DNA of 6,478 nt from Tidjanibacter sp. (GTDB taxonomy: Bacteria; Bacteroidota; Bacteroidia; Bacteroidales; Rikenellaceae), in assembly GCA_017628675.1 (NCBI GenBank), contig JAGBYS010000160.1, forward strand, positions 1 to 6,478, read 5' to 3'. The notes under the pieces were generated by a model. The model worked only from the letters and a program-made list of their open reading frames with translations, was not told the DNA's origin and did not search any database. This document shows, piece after piece, positions 1-5,446 of this stretch. How positions within the stretch are numbered: position 1 is the stretch's first letter; the number at the start of each line of letters is the position of its first letter. The position numbers and the translations under genes were made by a program.

Positions 1-562
1 CCTCGCAACCACCCACTTTGAGGGTCTTGAAGGTGTAATCTACCATATCCTCAACGGGCTCGTCGCACATCTTCTGCACGAGTTTCATAGCCAGAGGACC
101 CTGAATTGCAAGCTGTGCGGTATCATCCGAGGCGTTGAAGAGCTCCTTGCCTGCCTCCATACCGAAAGCCTTACCCTGCTCGCACACAAAAGCCCAATCT
201 TTGTCGATATTTGCAGCGTTGATAGCCAAGAGGTAGCACTCCTCGTTGAAACGATAGAGGAGGAAGTCGTCTACTATACCGCCCTTGCCGTTGGGGAAGC
301 AGGTGTACTGCACCTTGCCGTCCGTGAGGGCTGCCACATTGTTGGTGGTGATGCGCTGCAGAAGGTCGAGAGCCTTGGGACCCTTAACCCACAACTCACC
401 CATATGGCTCACATCGAAGACACCCACAGCCTCACGCACCCAGAGGTGCTCGGCGTTGATGCCCGTAAACTCGATGGGCATATTGAAGCCTGCGAAGGGG
501 GCCATCTTGGCACCTGCGGCGATATGATACTTGGTGAATGGAGTGATTTTGAGGTTTTCCAT
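1..562 (-). CDS. gcvT: Aminomethyltransferase, glycine cleavage T-protein (3' part beyond the window)
   Basis: This is the T-protein of the cytoplasmic glycine cleavage system. In this family it moves the methylene group from the aminomethyl-lipoyl arm of H-protein to tetrahydrofolate and releases ammonia. The 187 visible residues begin MENLKITPFTKYHIAAGAKM. They carry the family's N-terminal block MPIEFTGINAEH (28-39), VGVFDVSHMGE (46-56), ITTNNV (71-76), and GGIVDD (94-99), which holds the conserved folate-site aspartate. AIQGP lies at 152-156. Family members are about 360 residues long, so roughly half is present and the C-terminal half lies left of base 1. The ATG at 562 is chosen because homology begins within the first residues and nothing extends further upstream. 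No Shine-Dalgarno sequence sits at usual spacing, although AGGAG occurs about 47 nt upstream. It is divergent from gdhA, a second nitrogen-metabolism gene. No glycine riboswitch-like structure was recognised upstream. Confidence 0.95.
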   Translation of the reverse strand, partial: MENLKITPFTKYHIAAGAKMAPFAGFNMPIEFTGINAEHLWVREAVGVFDVSHMGELWVKGPKALDLLQRITTNNVAALTDGKVQYTCFPNGKGGIVDDFLLYRFNEECYLLAINAANIDKDWAFVCEQGKAFGMEAGKELFNASDDTAQLAIQGPLAMKLVQKMCDEPVEDMVDYTFKTLKVGGCE

Positions 563-618
563 TGTGTGAATAGTTTTAGTGTTATGTGATTGTTTTTGGT
601 TAAGTTCTCCTGTCGGCC

Positions 619-632
619 GCCCTCGAAAGGGC
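619..632 (-). other. Hairpin near the 5' end of the predicted gcvT mRNA
   Basis: Read on the minus strand this is GCCCT-TTCG-AGGGC, a perfect 5-bp stem with a UUCG-type loop. It lies about 12 nt after the gcvT -7 box, so it would be within the first ten or so bases of the transcript. Such hairpins often stabilise mRNA 5' ends. There is no T-run after it, so it does not look like a terminator. Confidence 0.4.
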
Positions 633-644
633 TCTTTGTCACTC

Positions 645-652
645 CAAAGATA
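645..652 (-). promoter_or_regulatory. gcvT promoter, -7 box TATCTTTG
   Basis: The minus strand reads TATCTTTG, an exact match to the Bacteroidota -7 consensus TAnnTTTG. No clear TTTG is present about 19 nt upstream, so the -33 element is weak or absent. The predicted start lies about 75 nt before the gcvT ATG. The box overlaps one arm of an inverted repeat shared with the gdhA promoter. Confidence 0.5.
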
Positions 653-717
653 GTGATTTGTGAAAAAATAACGACTATTTTTCTCCGAAAGATTACATTT
701 TAGAATAAAAATCACTA
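651..717. repeat. Inverted repeat pairing the gcvT and gdhA promoters, possible operator
   Basis: TAGTGATTT (651-659) and AAATCACTA (709-717) are perfect 9-base inverted arms, 49 nt apart. Each arm runs into the TA of a -7 box, so the two promoters are mirror images over about 15 bases with two differences (CAAAGATAGTGATTT and CAAAAGTAGTGATTT). This could be a binding site for one regulator acting on both genes. No protein can be assigned. Confidence 0.45.
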
Positions 718-723
718 CTTTTG
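716..723 (+). promoter_or_regulatory. gdhA promoter, -7 box TACTTTTG
   Basis: TACTTTTG matches the Bacteroidota -7 consensus TAnnTTTG. The region about 19 nt upstream is only AT-rich (no clear TTTG). It predicts a leader of about 75 nt before the gdhA ATG. The leader has a small GTGC/GCAC hairpin at 727-738 and no Shine-Dalgarno sequence, which is usual for the phylum. Confidence 0.5.
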
Positions 724-803
724 GGGGTGCATTGGCACGAAAGAGAAGAATAGTTTTTCAAAACCTAATAACATCATTACAAACTTAAAACCTATTTTCA
801 GTT

Positions 804-2147
804 ATGAATGTTCAGAATTTGATGGCCGAGTTGGAGCGCAAGCACCCCGGCGAAAGCGAGTATTTGCAGGCAGTTAAAGAGGTGCTCGAGTCGATCGAGG
901 AGGTTTACAACCAGCACCCCGAGTTTGAGAAAGCAAAAATCGTTGAGCGTATGGTTGAGCCCGACCGTATCTTCACCTTCCGTGTAACCTGGATTGACGA
1001 CAAGGGTGAGGTACAGACCAACCTCGGTTACCGCGTTCAGTTCAACGCAGCCATCGGTCCCTACAAAGGCGGCCTTCGTTTCCACAAAGCTGTTAACCCC
1101 TCGATGCTGAAGTTCCTCGGTTTCGAGCAGACCTTCAAGAACGCCCTCACTACCCTTCCTATGGGTGGCGGTAAAGGTGGTTCGGACTTCGATCCCGTTG
1201 GCAAATCGGACGCTGAGATTATGCGCTTCTGCCAGGCATTTATGCTTGAGCTCTGGCACAACATTGGCGGCGACACCGACGTTCCCGCAGGTGATGTAGG
1301 TGTTGGCGGTCGCGAGATCGGTTACCTCTTCGGTATGTACACCAAACTCGCTCGTGAGTACAACGTAGGCGTTCTCACCGGTAAAGGTCAGAACTGGGGT
1401 GGCTCGATCCTCCGTCCCGAGGCTACCGGTTTCGGTGCTCTCTACTTCACCGAGCACGTACTTGCTAAGGCCGGCAAAGATATCAAAGATAAGACCATCG
1501 CTCTCTCGGGCTTCGGTAACGTGGCTTGGGGCGCAGCTACCAAGGCAACTGAGCTGGGTGGTAAGGTGATCGCTATCTCGGGTCCCGACGGTGTTTGCGA
1601 GATTCCCGCAGGTATCACCAAAGAGATGATCGACTATATGCTCGATATGCGTGCTTCGAACCGCAACAAAGTTGAGGATATGGCTACCAAGTTCCCCGAG
1701 GCTGCTAAGTTCACCCCCGGCAAGAAGGCTTGGAGCGTGAAGTGCGACATCGCTCTGCCTTGCGCATTCCAGAACGAGCTCAACGGCGACGACGCTAAAG
1801 AGCTTCTGGCAAACGGCACCTGGTGCTGCTGCGAGGTTTCGAATATGGGTTGCACCCCCGAGGCTATCGCTACCTTCCAGAACGCAGGTATCCTCTTCGC
1901 TCCCGGTAAGGCTGTGAACGCAGGTGGTGTTGCTACTTCGGGTCTTGAGATGACTCAGAACGCTGCTCACCTCAGCTGGTCGGCTCAGGAGGTTGACGAC
2001 AAACTCCACTTCATTATGCAGAGCATCCACGAGCAGTGCGTACGCTTCGGCGAGAAGGCTGACGGCAGCGTTGACTATGTGAAGGGTGCTAACATCGCAG
2101 GCTTTATGAAGGTTGCTCAGGCTATGCTCGAGCAGGGCGTCATCTAA
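804..2147 (+). CDS. gdhA: Glutamate dehydrogenase, hexameric class, complete
   Basis: It catalyses reversible reductive amination of 2-oxoglutarate to glutamate, linking ammonia to carbon metabolism in the cytoplasm. At 447 residues it is full length for the small hexameric class. The catalytic residues are visible: K88 (GPYKGG), K112, K124 (MGGGKGG), D164 (PAGDVG) and S379 (GGVATSG). All are offset by exactly one from my recollection of the Clostridium symbiosum enzyme. The N-terminal dimerisation/substrate domain spans about 50-190. The Rossmann coenzyme domain has GFGNVA at 236-241, and the turn after the next strand is SGPDG (259-263). That turn resembles the NAD-linked C. symbiosum enzyme, so coenzyme preference is uncertain despite frequent 'NADP-specific' labels. 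CCC at 341-343 followed by EVSNMGC replaces the more usual ANMP motif. The ATG at 804 fits the family N-terminus. A palindromic element starts right after the stop. The gene avoids TTA, CTA and TCA codons, which leaves a long false open frame on the other strand. Confidence 0.97.
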   Translation: MNVQNLMAELERKHPGESEYLQAVKEVLESIEEVYNQHPEFEKAKIVERMVEPDRIFTFRVTWIDDKGEVQTNLGYRVQFNAAIGPYKGGLRFHKAVNPSMLKFLGFEQTFKNALTTLPMGGGKGGSDFDPVGKSDAEIMRFCQAFMLELWHNIGGDTDVPAGDVGVGGREIGYLFGMYTKLAREYNVGVLTGKGQNWGGSILRPEATGFGALYFTEHVLAKAGKDIKDKTIALSGFGNVAWGAATKATELGGKVIAISGPDGVCEIPAGITKEMIDYMLDMRASNRNKVEDMATKFPEAAKFTPGKKAWSVKCDIALPCAFQNELNGDDAKELLANGTWCCCEVSNMGCTPEAIATFQNAGILFAPGKAVNAGGVATSGLEMTQNAAHLSWSAQEVDDKLHFIMQSIHEQCVRFGEKADGSVDYVKGANIAGFMKVAQAMLEQGVI

Positions 2148-2272
2148 TAAAAACGCATACTGCGGGTGCTTTTTGCACCAAACTTCAGAGAGCGGACTCC
2201 TCACCTACGCAAGTAGGCTCGGAGCCCGCTCCTTTGTTTGTCACAAAAATCCCCTCGCATTATGCGTTTTTA
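2148..2272 (+). repeat. P element copy A: ~125-nt imperfect palindrome abutting the gdhA stop
   Basis: Nested inverted arms start on the base after the gdhA stop. The ends TAAAAACGCATA (2148-2159) and TATGCGTTTTTA (2261-2272) pair perfectly over 12 bases. TTTTTGCACCAAAC (2170-2183) and GTTTGTCACAAAAA (2236-2249) pair except for a 3x3 loop. GAGCGGACTCC (2190-2200) and GGAGCCCGCTC (2221-2231) form the core stem with one mismatch. An inner stem CCTAC/GTAGG carries a GCAA tetraloop (2204-2217). The same architecture and end sequences recur at 5786-5888 and 5900-6026. It could be a structured 3' UTR, a terminator module or a small non-autonomous mobile repeat. No flanking target duplication is evident. 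Confidence 0.7.
2190..2240 (+). terminator. Likely gdhA terminator: core hairpin of P element A
   Basis: The stem of about 11 bp with nested GNRA-type inner hairpin (2190-2231) is followed by the T-rich stretch CTTTGTTTG on the gdhA strand. The T-tract is interrupted, so this is less canonical than the terminator at 5381-5412. Its position soon after the stop supports the role. Confidence 0.45.
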
Positions 2273-2499
2273 CTTTCAACTCTCATTTATTCCCCCTCTA
2301 AGTTAGAGGGGGTGCGCGTTAGCGCGGGGGCGTGTGTAAATAGCGGTCAGCCTTGTTCGCGGGTTACAAAAATGTAACCCGTGAACTATTTAGAGGGGGG
2401 CATAAAGGCGCAAAGGGCCGAAAGGGCCGAAAAGAAATGCAAAATGCAAAATTCAAAATTCAAAATTATAAAGGGAATTTGAATTCTTTAGGGAAACTC
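2273..2499 (+). repeat. R repeat, left copy (inverted relative to 5444-5662)
   Basis: This 227-nt non-coding unit is repeated in reverse complement at 5444-5662. In order it holds a 21-nt palindrome CCCCCTCTAA-G-TTAGAGGGGG (2292-2312), a GCGC-GTTA-GCGC hairpin (2314-2325), and a 14-bp stem with AAAA loop (2355-2386, one G-T pair). A second TTAGAGGGGG follows at 2390-2399. Next comes a purine-rich stretch with 9-mer AAAGGGCCG repeats (2413-2430) and a heptad array of AAAATGC/AAAATTC units (about 2433-2466). It ends in a tail with CTTTAGGGAAACTC. It fills the convergent spacer between gdhA and rnhB and reaches to within 8 bases of the rnhB stop. It abuts P element A directly. No ORF of interest is present. 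Confidence 0.85.
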
Positions 2500-2507
2500 T
2501 CAACTCG

Positions 2508-3104
2508 CTAAAATAGGCTTAGTTGGTCCTTGTCGTGGATGAATGTGAGGCGGTGGTGGGGGGTGAGGCCGCAGCGGGCGATGGCCTCGCGGTGTTGCTT
2601 TGTGGGGTAGCCCGCATTGCGCTCCCAGCCGTAGGCGGGAAACTCCTCCGCCAGGCGGGCCATATACTCGTCGCGGTAGGTCTTGGCCAGCACCGAGGCG
2701 GCCGCAATGTTGGCAAAGCGTGCGTCGCCCTTGACCTCACAGCGGAAGGGGATGTCGAGTCGTGGGTAGAAACGGTTGCCGTCGATTAGAAGGTGCTCGG
2801 GCACTACGGAGAGCCCCTCGACGGCTCGCTGCATAGCCTCAAAGGAGGCCTTGAGGATGTTTATGTGGTCTATCTCCTCGGCGCTCACCTCGGCCACAGC
2901 CCAGGCTATGGCGTGCTCCTTGATGTGGTCCCTGACCTTCAGGCGCTGCGAGGCGGTCATCTGTTTGGAGTCGTTCAGCAGGGGATGGAAGTAGTCGGGC
3001 GGCAGGATGACAGCTGCAGCCACAACAGGTCCGGCAAGGCATCCGCGCCCCGCCTCATCGCACCCCGCCTCGAGGCACTCTTTTTTGTAGGATATTTCGA
3101 GCAT
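2508..3104 (-). CDS. rnhB: Ribonuclease HII
   Basis: RNase HII cuts RNA in RNA/DNA hybrids and starts removal of single ribonucleotides from DNA. The 198-residue protein has the usual bacterial length. The metal-binding catalytic set is D16 and E17 ([13 protein letters not shown]), D108 (LLIDGN) and D127 (KGDARF). GRG at 19-21 is the ribonucleotide-recognition motif, and the AGYPTKQH block (164-171) holds the conserved tyrosine. [13 protein letters not shown] (136-148) is also typical. The frame stays open upstream to 3266, but I start at ATG 3104 (MLEISYKKE). Homology begins there, the longer version adds residues unlike the family, and it would run across the divergent gene's promoter and start. 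A TAnnTTTG box sits only 6 nt before this ATG, which suggests a leaderless mRNA. The 3' end lies next to the R repeat. Confidence 0.95.
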   Translation of the reverse strand: MLEISYKKECLEAGCDEAGRGCLAGPVVAAAVILPPDYFHPLLNDSKQMTASQRLKVRDHIKEHAIAWAVAEVSAEEIDHINILKASFEAMQRAVEGLSVVPEHLLIDGNRFYPRLDIPFRCEVKGDARFANIAAASVLAKTYRDEYMARLAEEFPAYGWERNAGYPTKQHREAIARCGLTPHHRLTFIHDKDQLSLF

Positions 3105-3110
3105 AGGTGA

Positions 3111-3118
3111 CAAAAATA
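3111..3118 (-). promoter_or_regulatory. rnhB promoter, -7 box TATTTTTG, 6 nt before the ATG
   Basis: The minus strand reads TATTTTTG, an exact TAnnTTTG match, followed by TCACCT and then the rnhB ATG. A TTTG lies about 25 nt upstream (3144-3147), longer than the ideal 19. Transcription would start within a few bases of the start codon. Confidence 0.55.
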
Positions 3119-3124
3119 CTCTTT

Positions 3125-3159
3125 TTTGGGGAATTTCCCGCCACAAAACACTATATTTG
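3125..3159 (+). promoter_or_regulatory. Promoter of the membrane protein gene, TTTG-N23-TATATTTG
   Basis: A TTTG at 3125-3128 and TATATTTG at 3152-3159 fit the Bacteroidota -33/-7 pattern, with a 23-nt spacer that is on the long side. The box ends 8 nt before the ATG at 3168. A palindrome GGGAATTTCCC (3129-3139) lies in the spacer, between this promoter's -7 box and the oppositely facing rnhB box, and could be an operator for both. Confidence 0.55.
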
Positions 3160-3167
3160 TACCCACT

Positions 3168-4166
3168 ATGGCACGCACACGACATTTCGACATACTCAAC
3201 CAACCCATCGTCACACTCCTTCTGACCTTTGGAGTGTTGCTCGGTTGTGGCACCGTCAGGGCACACATCGCCCCCTTTGCCACGGAGCAGACCGAGGGTG
3301 TACTCTCGCCCGTGGGTCTGTGGCTCGACTCGCTGCTGGGCCCCTACTTCGGCTTCGCTGTGGTGCTTGGTGCCATACTGCTCGCCTCGGTGATTCTCAC
3401 GCGCATCATCAACCGCTACTCGCTCTCGCTCGTTCGCTCCTTTATGCCGATGGTGCTCTTTATGATCTGCATCCTGGGTGTGGTCTTCCCCGCCAAGAGC
3501 CCTGCTTTAATGTTGGCCCTTTTGATGCTCACGCAGGCTAACGACCTGATGTTCATCAGCTTCAAGCGCCACACAACCTTCGGTCAGCTGATGAGCGCAT
3601 CGTTCTGGACAGCCCTCGCCGCCCTCTTGGTGCCCGAGATGGTCTATCTGCTCCTGCTGCTGCCCGTTCAGTGGTTCATCTGGCAACGCTCCCCCAGGGA
3701 GATGATTGCGGCTGCCATTATGACTCCCCTGCCTATGCTGCTCGGTTCCTGCATCTATTGGTTTGCAGGCAAACCCTTTGGGTGGCTTATGGAGGAGTGG
3801 AGCAAGGTGCTGCCCAGCGTGGAGGTGGTGAACTTCGCCGAGATGTATGCTCTGTCGGGTGGCGTGATTAACTGCGTGCTCTGGGGTGCTGTTGTGCTAC
3901 TCACCCTCGTGAGCATACTCGTCTTTATGGGCGGCTACGGAGCTATGCGCACAAGGGCCCGCAAAGGCCACATCTTCTTCTCGCTGCTCTACCTGATGTG
4001 CTGCGTGATGTTCCTCCTGGGCGGCACTCCAACAGTTGTTGTACCCCTCGTGGGCTTTGCCGCCGTGCCCCTTATTCACACCTTCTTCGTAAGACGCAAA
4101 GGGGTGGTGAGCGCCATTATATATATAATAATGGTATCGCTCACCCTGGCAACCTCACTCCTCTAA
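3168..4166 (+). CDS. Polytopic inner-membrane protein of unknown function
   Basis: I do not recognise a characterised family. The 332-residue protein is strongly hydrophobic, with about nine or ten probable membrane segments. They fall near residues 13-30, 60-80, 92-107, 111-124, 143-157, 158-172, 178-199, 235-255, 268-285, 288-307 and 312-331, some of which may be re-entrant. Short charged loops such as RRKG (309-312) and RTRARKGH (261-268) separate them, and no catalytic motif is obvious. A conserved-looking patch is [15 protein letters not shown] (122-136). It resembles the general type of uncharacterised Bacteroidota membrane proteins that sit beside housekeeping genes. I start at ATG 3168 (MARTRHFD). 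An in-frame ATG at 3126 would start upstream of the -7 box and add a non-hydrophobic 14-residue stretch. The araC-type gene follows in the same direction after 122 bases, with its own promoter, so the two need not be co-transcribed. Confidence 0.8.
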   Translation: MARTRHFDILNQPIVTLLLTFGVLLGCGTVRAHIAPFATEQTEGVLSPVGLWLDSLLGPYFGFAVVLGAILLASVILTRIINRYSLSLVRSFMPMVLFMICILGVVFPAKSPALMLALLMLTQANDLMFISFKRHTTFGQLMSASFWTALAALLVPEMVYLLLLLPVQWFIWQRSPREMIAAAIMTPLPMLLGSCIYWFAGKPFGWLMEEWSKVLPSVEVVNFAEMYALSGGVINCVLWGAVVLLTLVSILVFMGGYGAMRTRARKGHIFFSLLYLMCCVMFLLGGTPTVVVPLVGFAAVPLIHTFFVRRKGVVSAIIYIIMVSLTLATSLL

Positions 4167-4273
4167 GCCCCAAATCAAGCATTTTCTTTCATCGCAGAGT
4201 CACTTCCGAGGGGGTGTTCATAACCCTTGGGTAACTACTCGGCGACCATTCTCACAAGCCACATTGCGATGGC

Positions 4274-4281
4274 TACCTTTG
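4274..4281 (+). promoter_or_regulatory. Promoter of the AraC-type gene, -7 box TACCTTTG, 7 nt before the ATG
   Basis: TACCTTTG matches TAnnTTTG and is followed by TGCTGTT and the ATG at 4289. No clear TTTG is present about 19 nt upstream, so activation may be needed. Upstream, CCGAG (4206-4210) and CTCGG (4238-4242) enclose ACCCTTGGGT (4223-4232). This is a weak dyad that could be a regulator site. Confidence 0.5.
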
Positions 4282-4288
4282 TGCTGTT

Positions 4289-5188
4289 ATGAACCACACA
4301 AAGGACCCAAACCCAATAATCCGACTCATTCGCCGAGGCGACTCCGAGCATACGGAGCGTCTGCACCTCAGGCAACTCACCATAGGCTTCGTGAGGAGTG
4401 GCACTATGGCCATCCACACCGCCAAGGGTATCATTCAGCTCTATGCCGGTGAGATTTTCATCCTCCCCCGAGGCATCCATCTGGTGGAGTACCTCACCTC
4501 GTCCGACAAGCTCTACGAGGAGCTACTCTTCACGGCGGGCGAGGAGATACTCTCCACCCTACTGAAAGACTTCAGTCTGTTTACCCCTTTGCAAACCAGC
4601 GGGGTTGTCACGCCCTCTTCGGACTACCTTACCCACCAGAGGGCAGGGCGCACTCTCAACACACTGCTGGAGGGGATAAGGGAGTATCTGGACCACGACA
4701 TCTTCGACCGATGCGGAGTGATGGCCCGTATGAAGACTGCGGAGCTGGTCTACCTGCTACTCACGGAGGAGTATCTGGAGATTTGCTCGATGTTGCGCCT
4801 CCTGACAAGCCTCCCTCGTGAGCCACTCGAGCAATTTGCCGTGCGTCACATCCTCAGCCGTAAACCCCTCGCCGAGCTCGCGCGGGAGTATGGCGTGGGG
4901 CTCTCGAGCTTCAAGAGGGAGTTCCGTGAGCGCCTGCACATCTCGCCACACCAATGGTTTCTCGCCAGACGACTGGAGATTGCCTCTGGGCAACTGCTTG
5001 GTAGCGAGAGACAAGTGAAGGCCGTTGCCCACGAGTGCGGCTTCACATCCACCTCACATTTCATCCGGCTCTTCCGCTCCCACTACGGTCAACCCCCCTC
5101 CCAATACCGCTCCGCACACCAACAAATTGCCCCCACGAGAGCGCCCTTGGAGATTAAAATCGAAATGGACAATATTAAAAATATTTAA
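4289..5188 (+). CDS. AraC/XylS-family transcriptional regulator
   Basis: The 299-residue cytoplasmic regulator has an N-terminal sensing domain (about 10-100) with a cupin-like pattern. It includes LHLRQLTIGFVRSGTMAI (25-42) and LYAGEIFILPRG (51-62), as in effector-binding AraC proteins. A linker/helical region follows at about 112-180. The C-terminal DNA-binding domain has two helix-turn-helix units: KPLAELAREYGVGLSSFKRE (192-211), and a second with VKAVAHECGF (243-252) followed by SHFIRLFRSHYGQPPSQYR (256-274), the AraC signature. The first ATG in frame sits 7 nt after a promoter box. The ligand and targets are unknown. The last dozen or so codons (encoding EIKIEMDNIKNI) are AT-rich, unlike the rest of the gene, and continue past the usual end of the HTH domain. 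They may be a recent read-through extension. The following AT-rich spacer leads to a strong promoter that is a plausible target. Confidence 0.93.
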   Translation: MNHTKDPNPIIRLIRRGDSEHTERLHLRQLTIGFVRSGTMAIHTAKGIIQLYAGEIFILPRGIHLVEYLTSSDKLYEELLFTAGEEILSTLLKDFSLFTPLQTSGVVTPSSDYLTHQRAGRTLNTLLEGIREYLDHDIFDRCGVMARMKTAELVYLLLTEEYLEICSMLRLLTSLPREPLEQFAVRHILSRKPLAELAREYGVGLSSFKREFRERLHISPHQWFLARRLEIASGQLLGSERQVKAVAHECGFTSTSHFIRLFRSHYGQPPSQYRSAHQQIAPTRAPLEIKIEMDNIKNI

Positions 5189-5224
5189 TAATAAATGGGG
5201 GTTTGTGAAGATTATTTAATAATA
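5182..5224. repeat. 12-mer direct repeat TATTTAATAATA across the end of the AraC-type gene
   Basis: TATTTAATAATA occurs at 5182-5193, spanning the stop codon, and at 5213-5224. The 31-base phase is about three helical turns. The repeats lie about 65-110 bases upstream of the promoter at 5289. AraC proteins often bind direct repeats, but the DNA here is so AT-rich that chance is possible. Confidence 0.35.
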
Positions 5225-5288
5225 TTTAAGTAAATAGTGCAAAAAAGTTGTGATTTATTAAAAATTAGAGAGATTTTATGATAAAAAT

Positions 5289-5319
5289 TTTGTTTTTCAC
5301 TTTTCTTGCCTTACCTTTG
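5289..5319 (+). promoter_or_regulatory. Consensus Bacteroidota promoter, TTTG-N19-TACCTTTG
   Basis: TTTG at 5289-5292, a spacer of exactly 19 bases, and TACCTTTG at 5312-5319 give the best promoter match in the window. About 100 bases of very AT-rich DNA precede it. The predicted start is about 5323-5326, leading into the small terminated transcript. Confidence 0.75.
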
Positions 5320-5324
5320 CACCA

Positions 5325-5378
5325 ATGTTTTACGGGACATTCTTCCCGTACCTCATTAACCTAACTAACCTCACCTGA
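5325..5378 (+). CDS. Possible 17-codon leaderless peptide in the small transcript
   Basis: The ORF MFYGTFFPYLINLTNLT begins 5 nt after the -7 box, so its ATG could be at or near the first base of the RNA. It is rich in Phe/Tyr at the start and Leu/Asn/Thr at the end. Its stop overlaps the ATG of a second tiny frame in a TGATG arrangement (MKGADVSLPLFLFW, 5378-5422), which runs through the terminator hairpin. This looks like an attenuator layout, but no biosynthetic gene follows. Chance is possible at this length. Confidence 0.3.
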   Translation: MFYGTFFPYLINLTNLT

Positions 5379-5380
5379 TG

Positions 5381-5412
5381 AAAGGGGCAGACGTGAGTCT
5401 TCCCCTTTTTTT
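5381..5412 (+). terminator. Intrinsic terminator of the small transcript
   Basis: AAAGGGG (5381-5387) pairs with CCCCTTT (5402-5408), and AGAC with GTCT (5389-5392, 5397-5400), around a GTGA loop, with one C/T mismatch. Seven T residues follow the CCCC (5406-5412), then GTTTT. This is the most canonical intrinsic terminator in the window. Confidence 0.85.
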
Positions 5413-5421
5413 GTTTTGGTA

Positions 5422-5446
5422 ATGGGAGAGATGGGAGAGATGGGAG
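5422..5446. repeat. 9-mer tandem repeat ATGGGAGAG, about 2.8 copies
   Basis: Units lie at 5422-5430, 5431-5439 and 5440-5446 (partial). The array sits between the small-RNA terminator and the right R repeat and overlaps the R edge. Confidence 0.75.

Larger units (their letters stand above)
5324..5412 (+). ncRNA. Candidate ~90-nt small RNA or leader transcript
   Basis: A consensus promoter (5289-5319) and a strong intrinsic terminator (5381-5412) delimit a transcript of about 90 nt. No gene follows on this strand within the window. Near the 5' end is a perfect 7-bp hairpin TACGGGA/TCCCGTA with a 6-nt loop (5331-5350). A single-stranded CT/A-rich segment follows (5351-5375, with repeated CTAAC/CTCAC motifs), then the terminator stem. 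It also contains a 17-codon ORF from the predicted first base, so it may be a peptide leader or an orphaned attenuator rather than a trans-acting RNA. I do not recognise an Rfam family. Confidence 0.55.

Noticed and set aside
285..642. Short frames on both strands at the gcvT 5' end
   Set aside because: They are shadows of gcvT in other frames or run over its promoter, with no family resemblance.
563..803. Glycine riboswitch ahead of gcvT
   Set aside because: The leader has one small hairpin and AT-rich DNA but not the paired aptamer architecture of a glycine riboswitch.
798..2204. A 468-codon open frame antisense to the whole of gdhA
   Set aside because: Its codons register exactly with gdhA codons, so it stays open simply because gdhA avoids TTA, CTA and TCA. 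The protein has no recognisable family, and gdhA is unmistakable.
3126..3167. Earlier in-frame ATG at 3126 for the membrane protein
   Set aside because: It lies upstream of the TATATTTG box and inside the promoter. The segment is not membrane-like.
3105..3266. Upstream extension of rnhB to an ATG at 3266
   Set aside because: The extra 54 residues do not resemble RNase HII and would cross the divergent gene's promoter and start. The family N-terminus begins at 3104, right after a promoter box.
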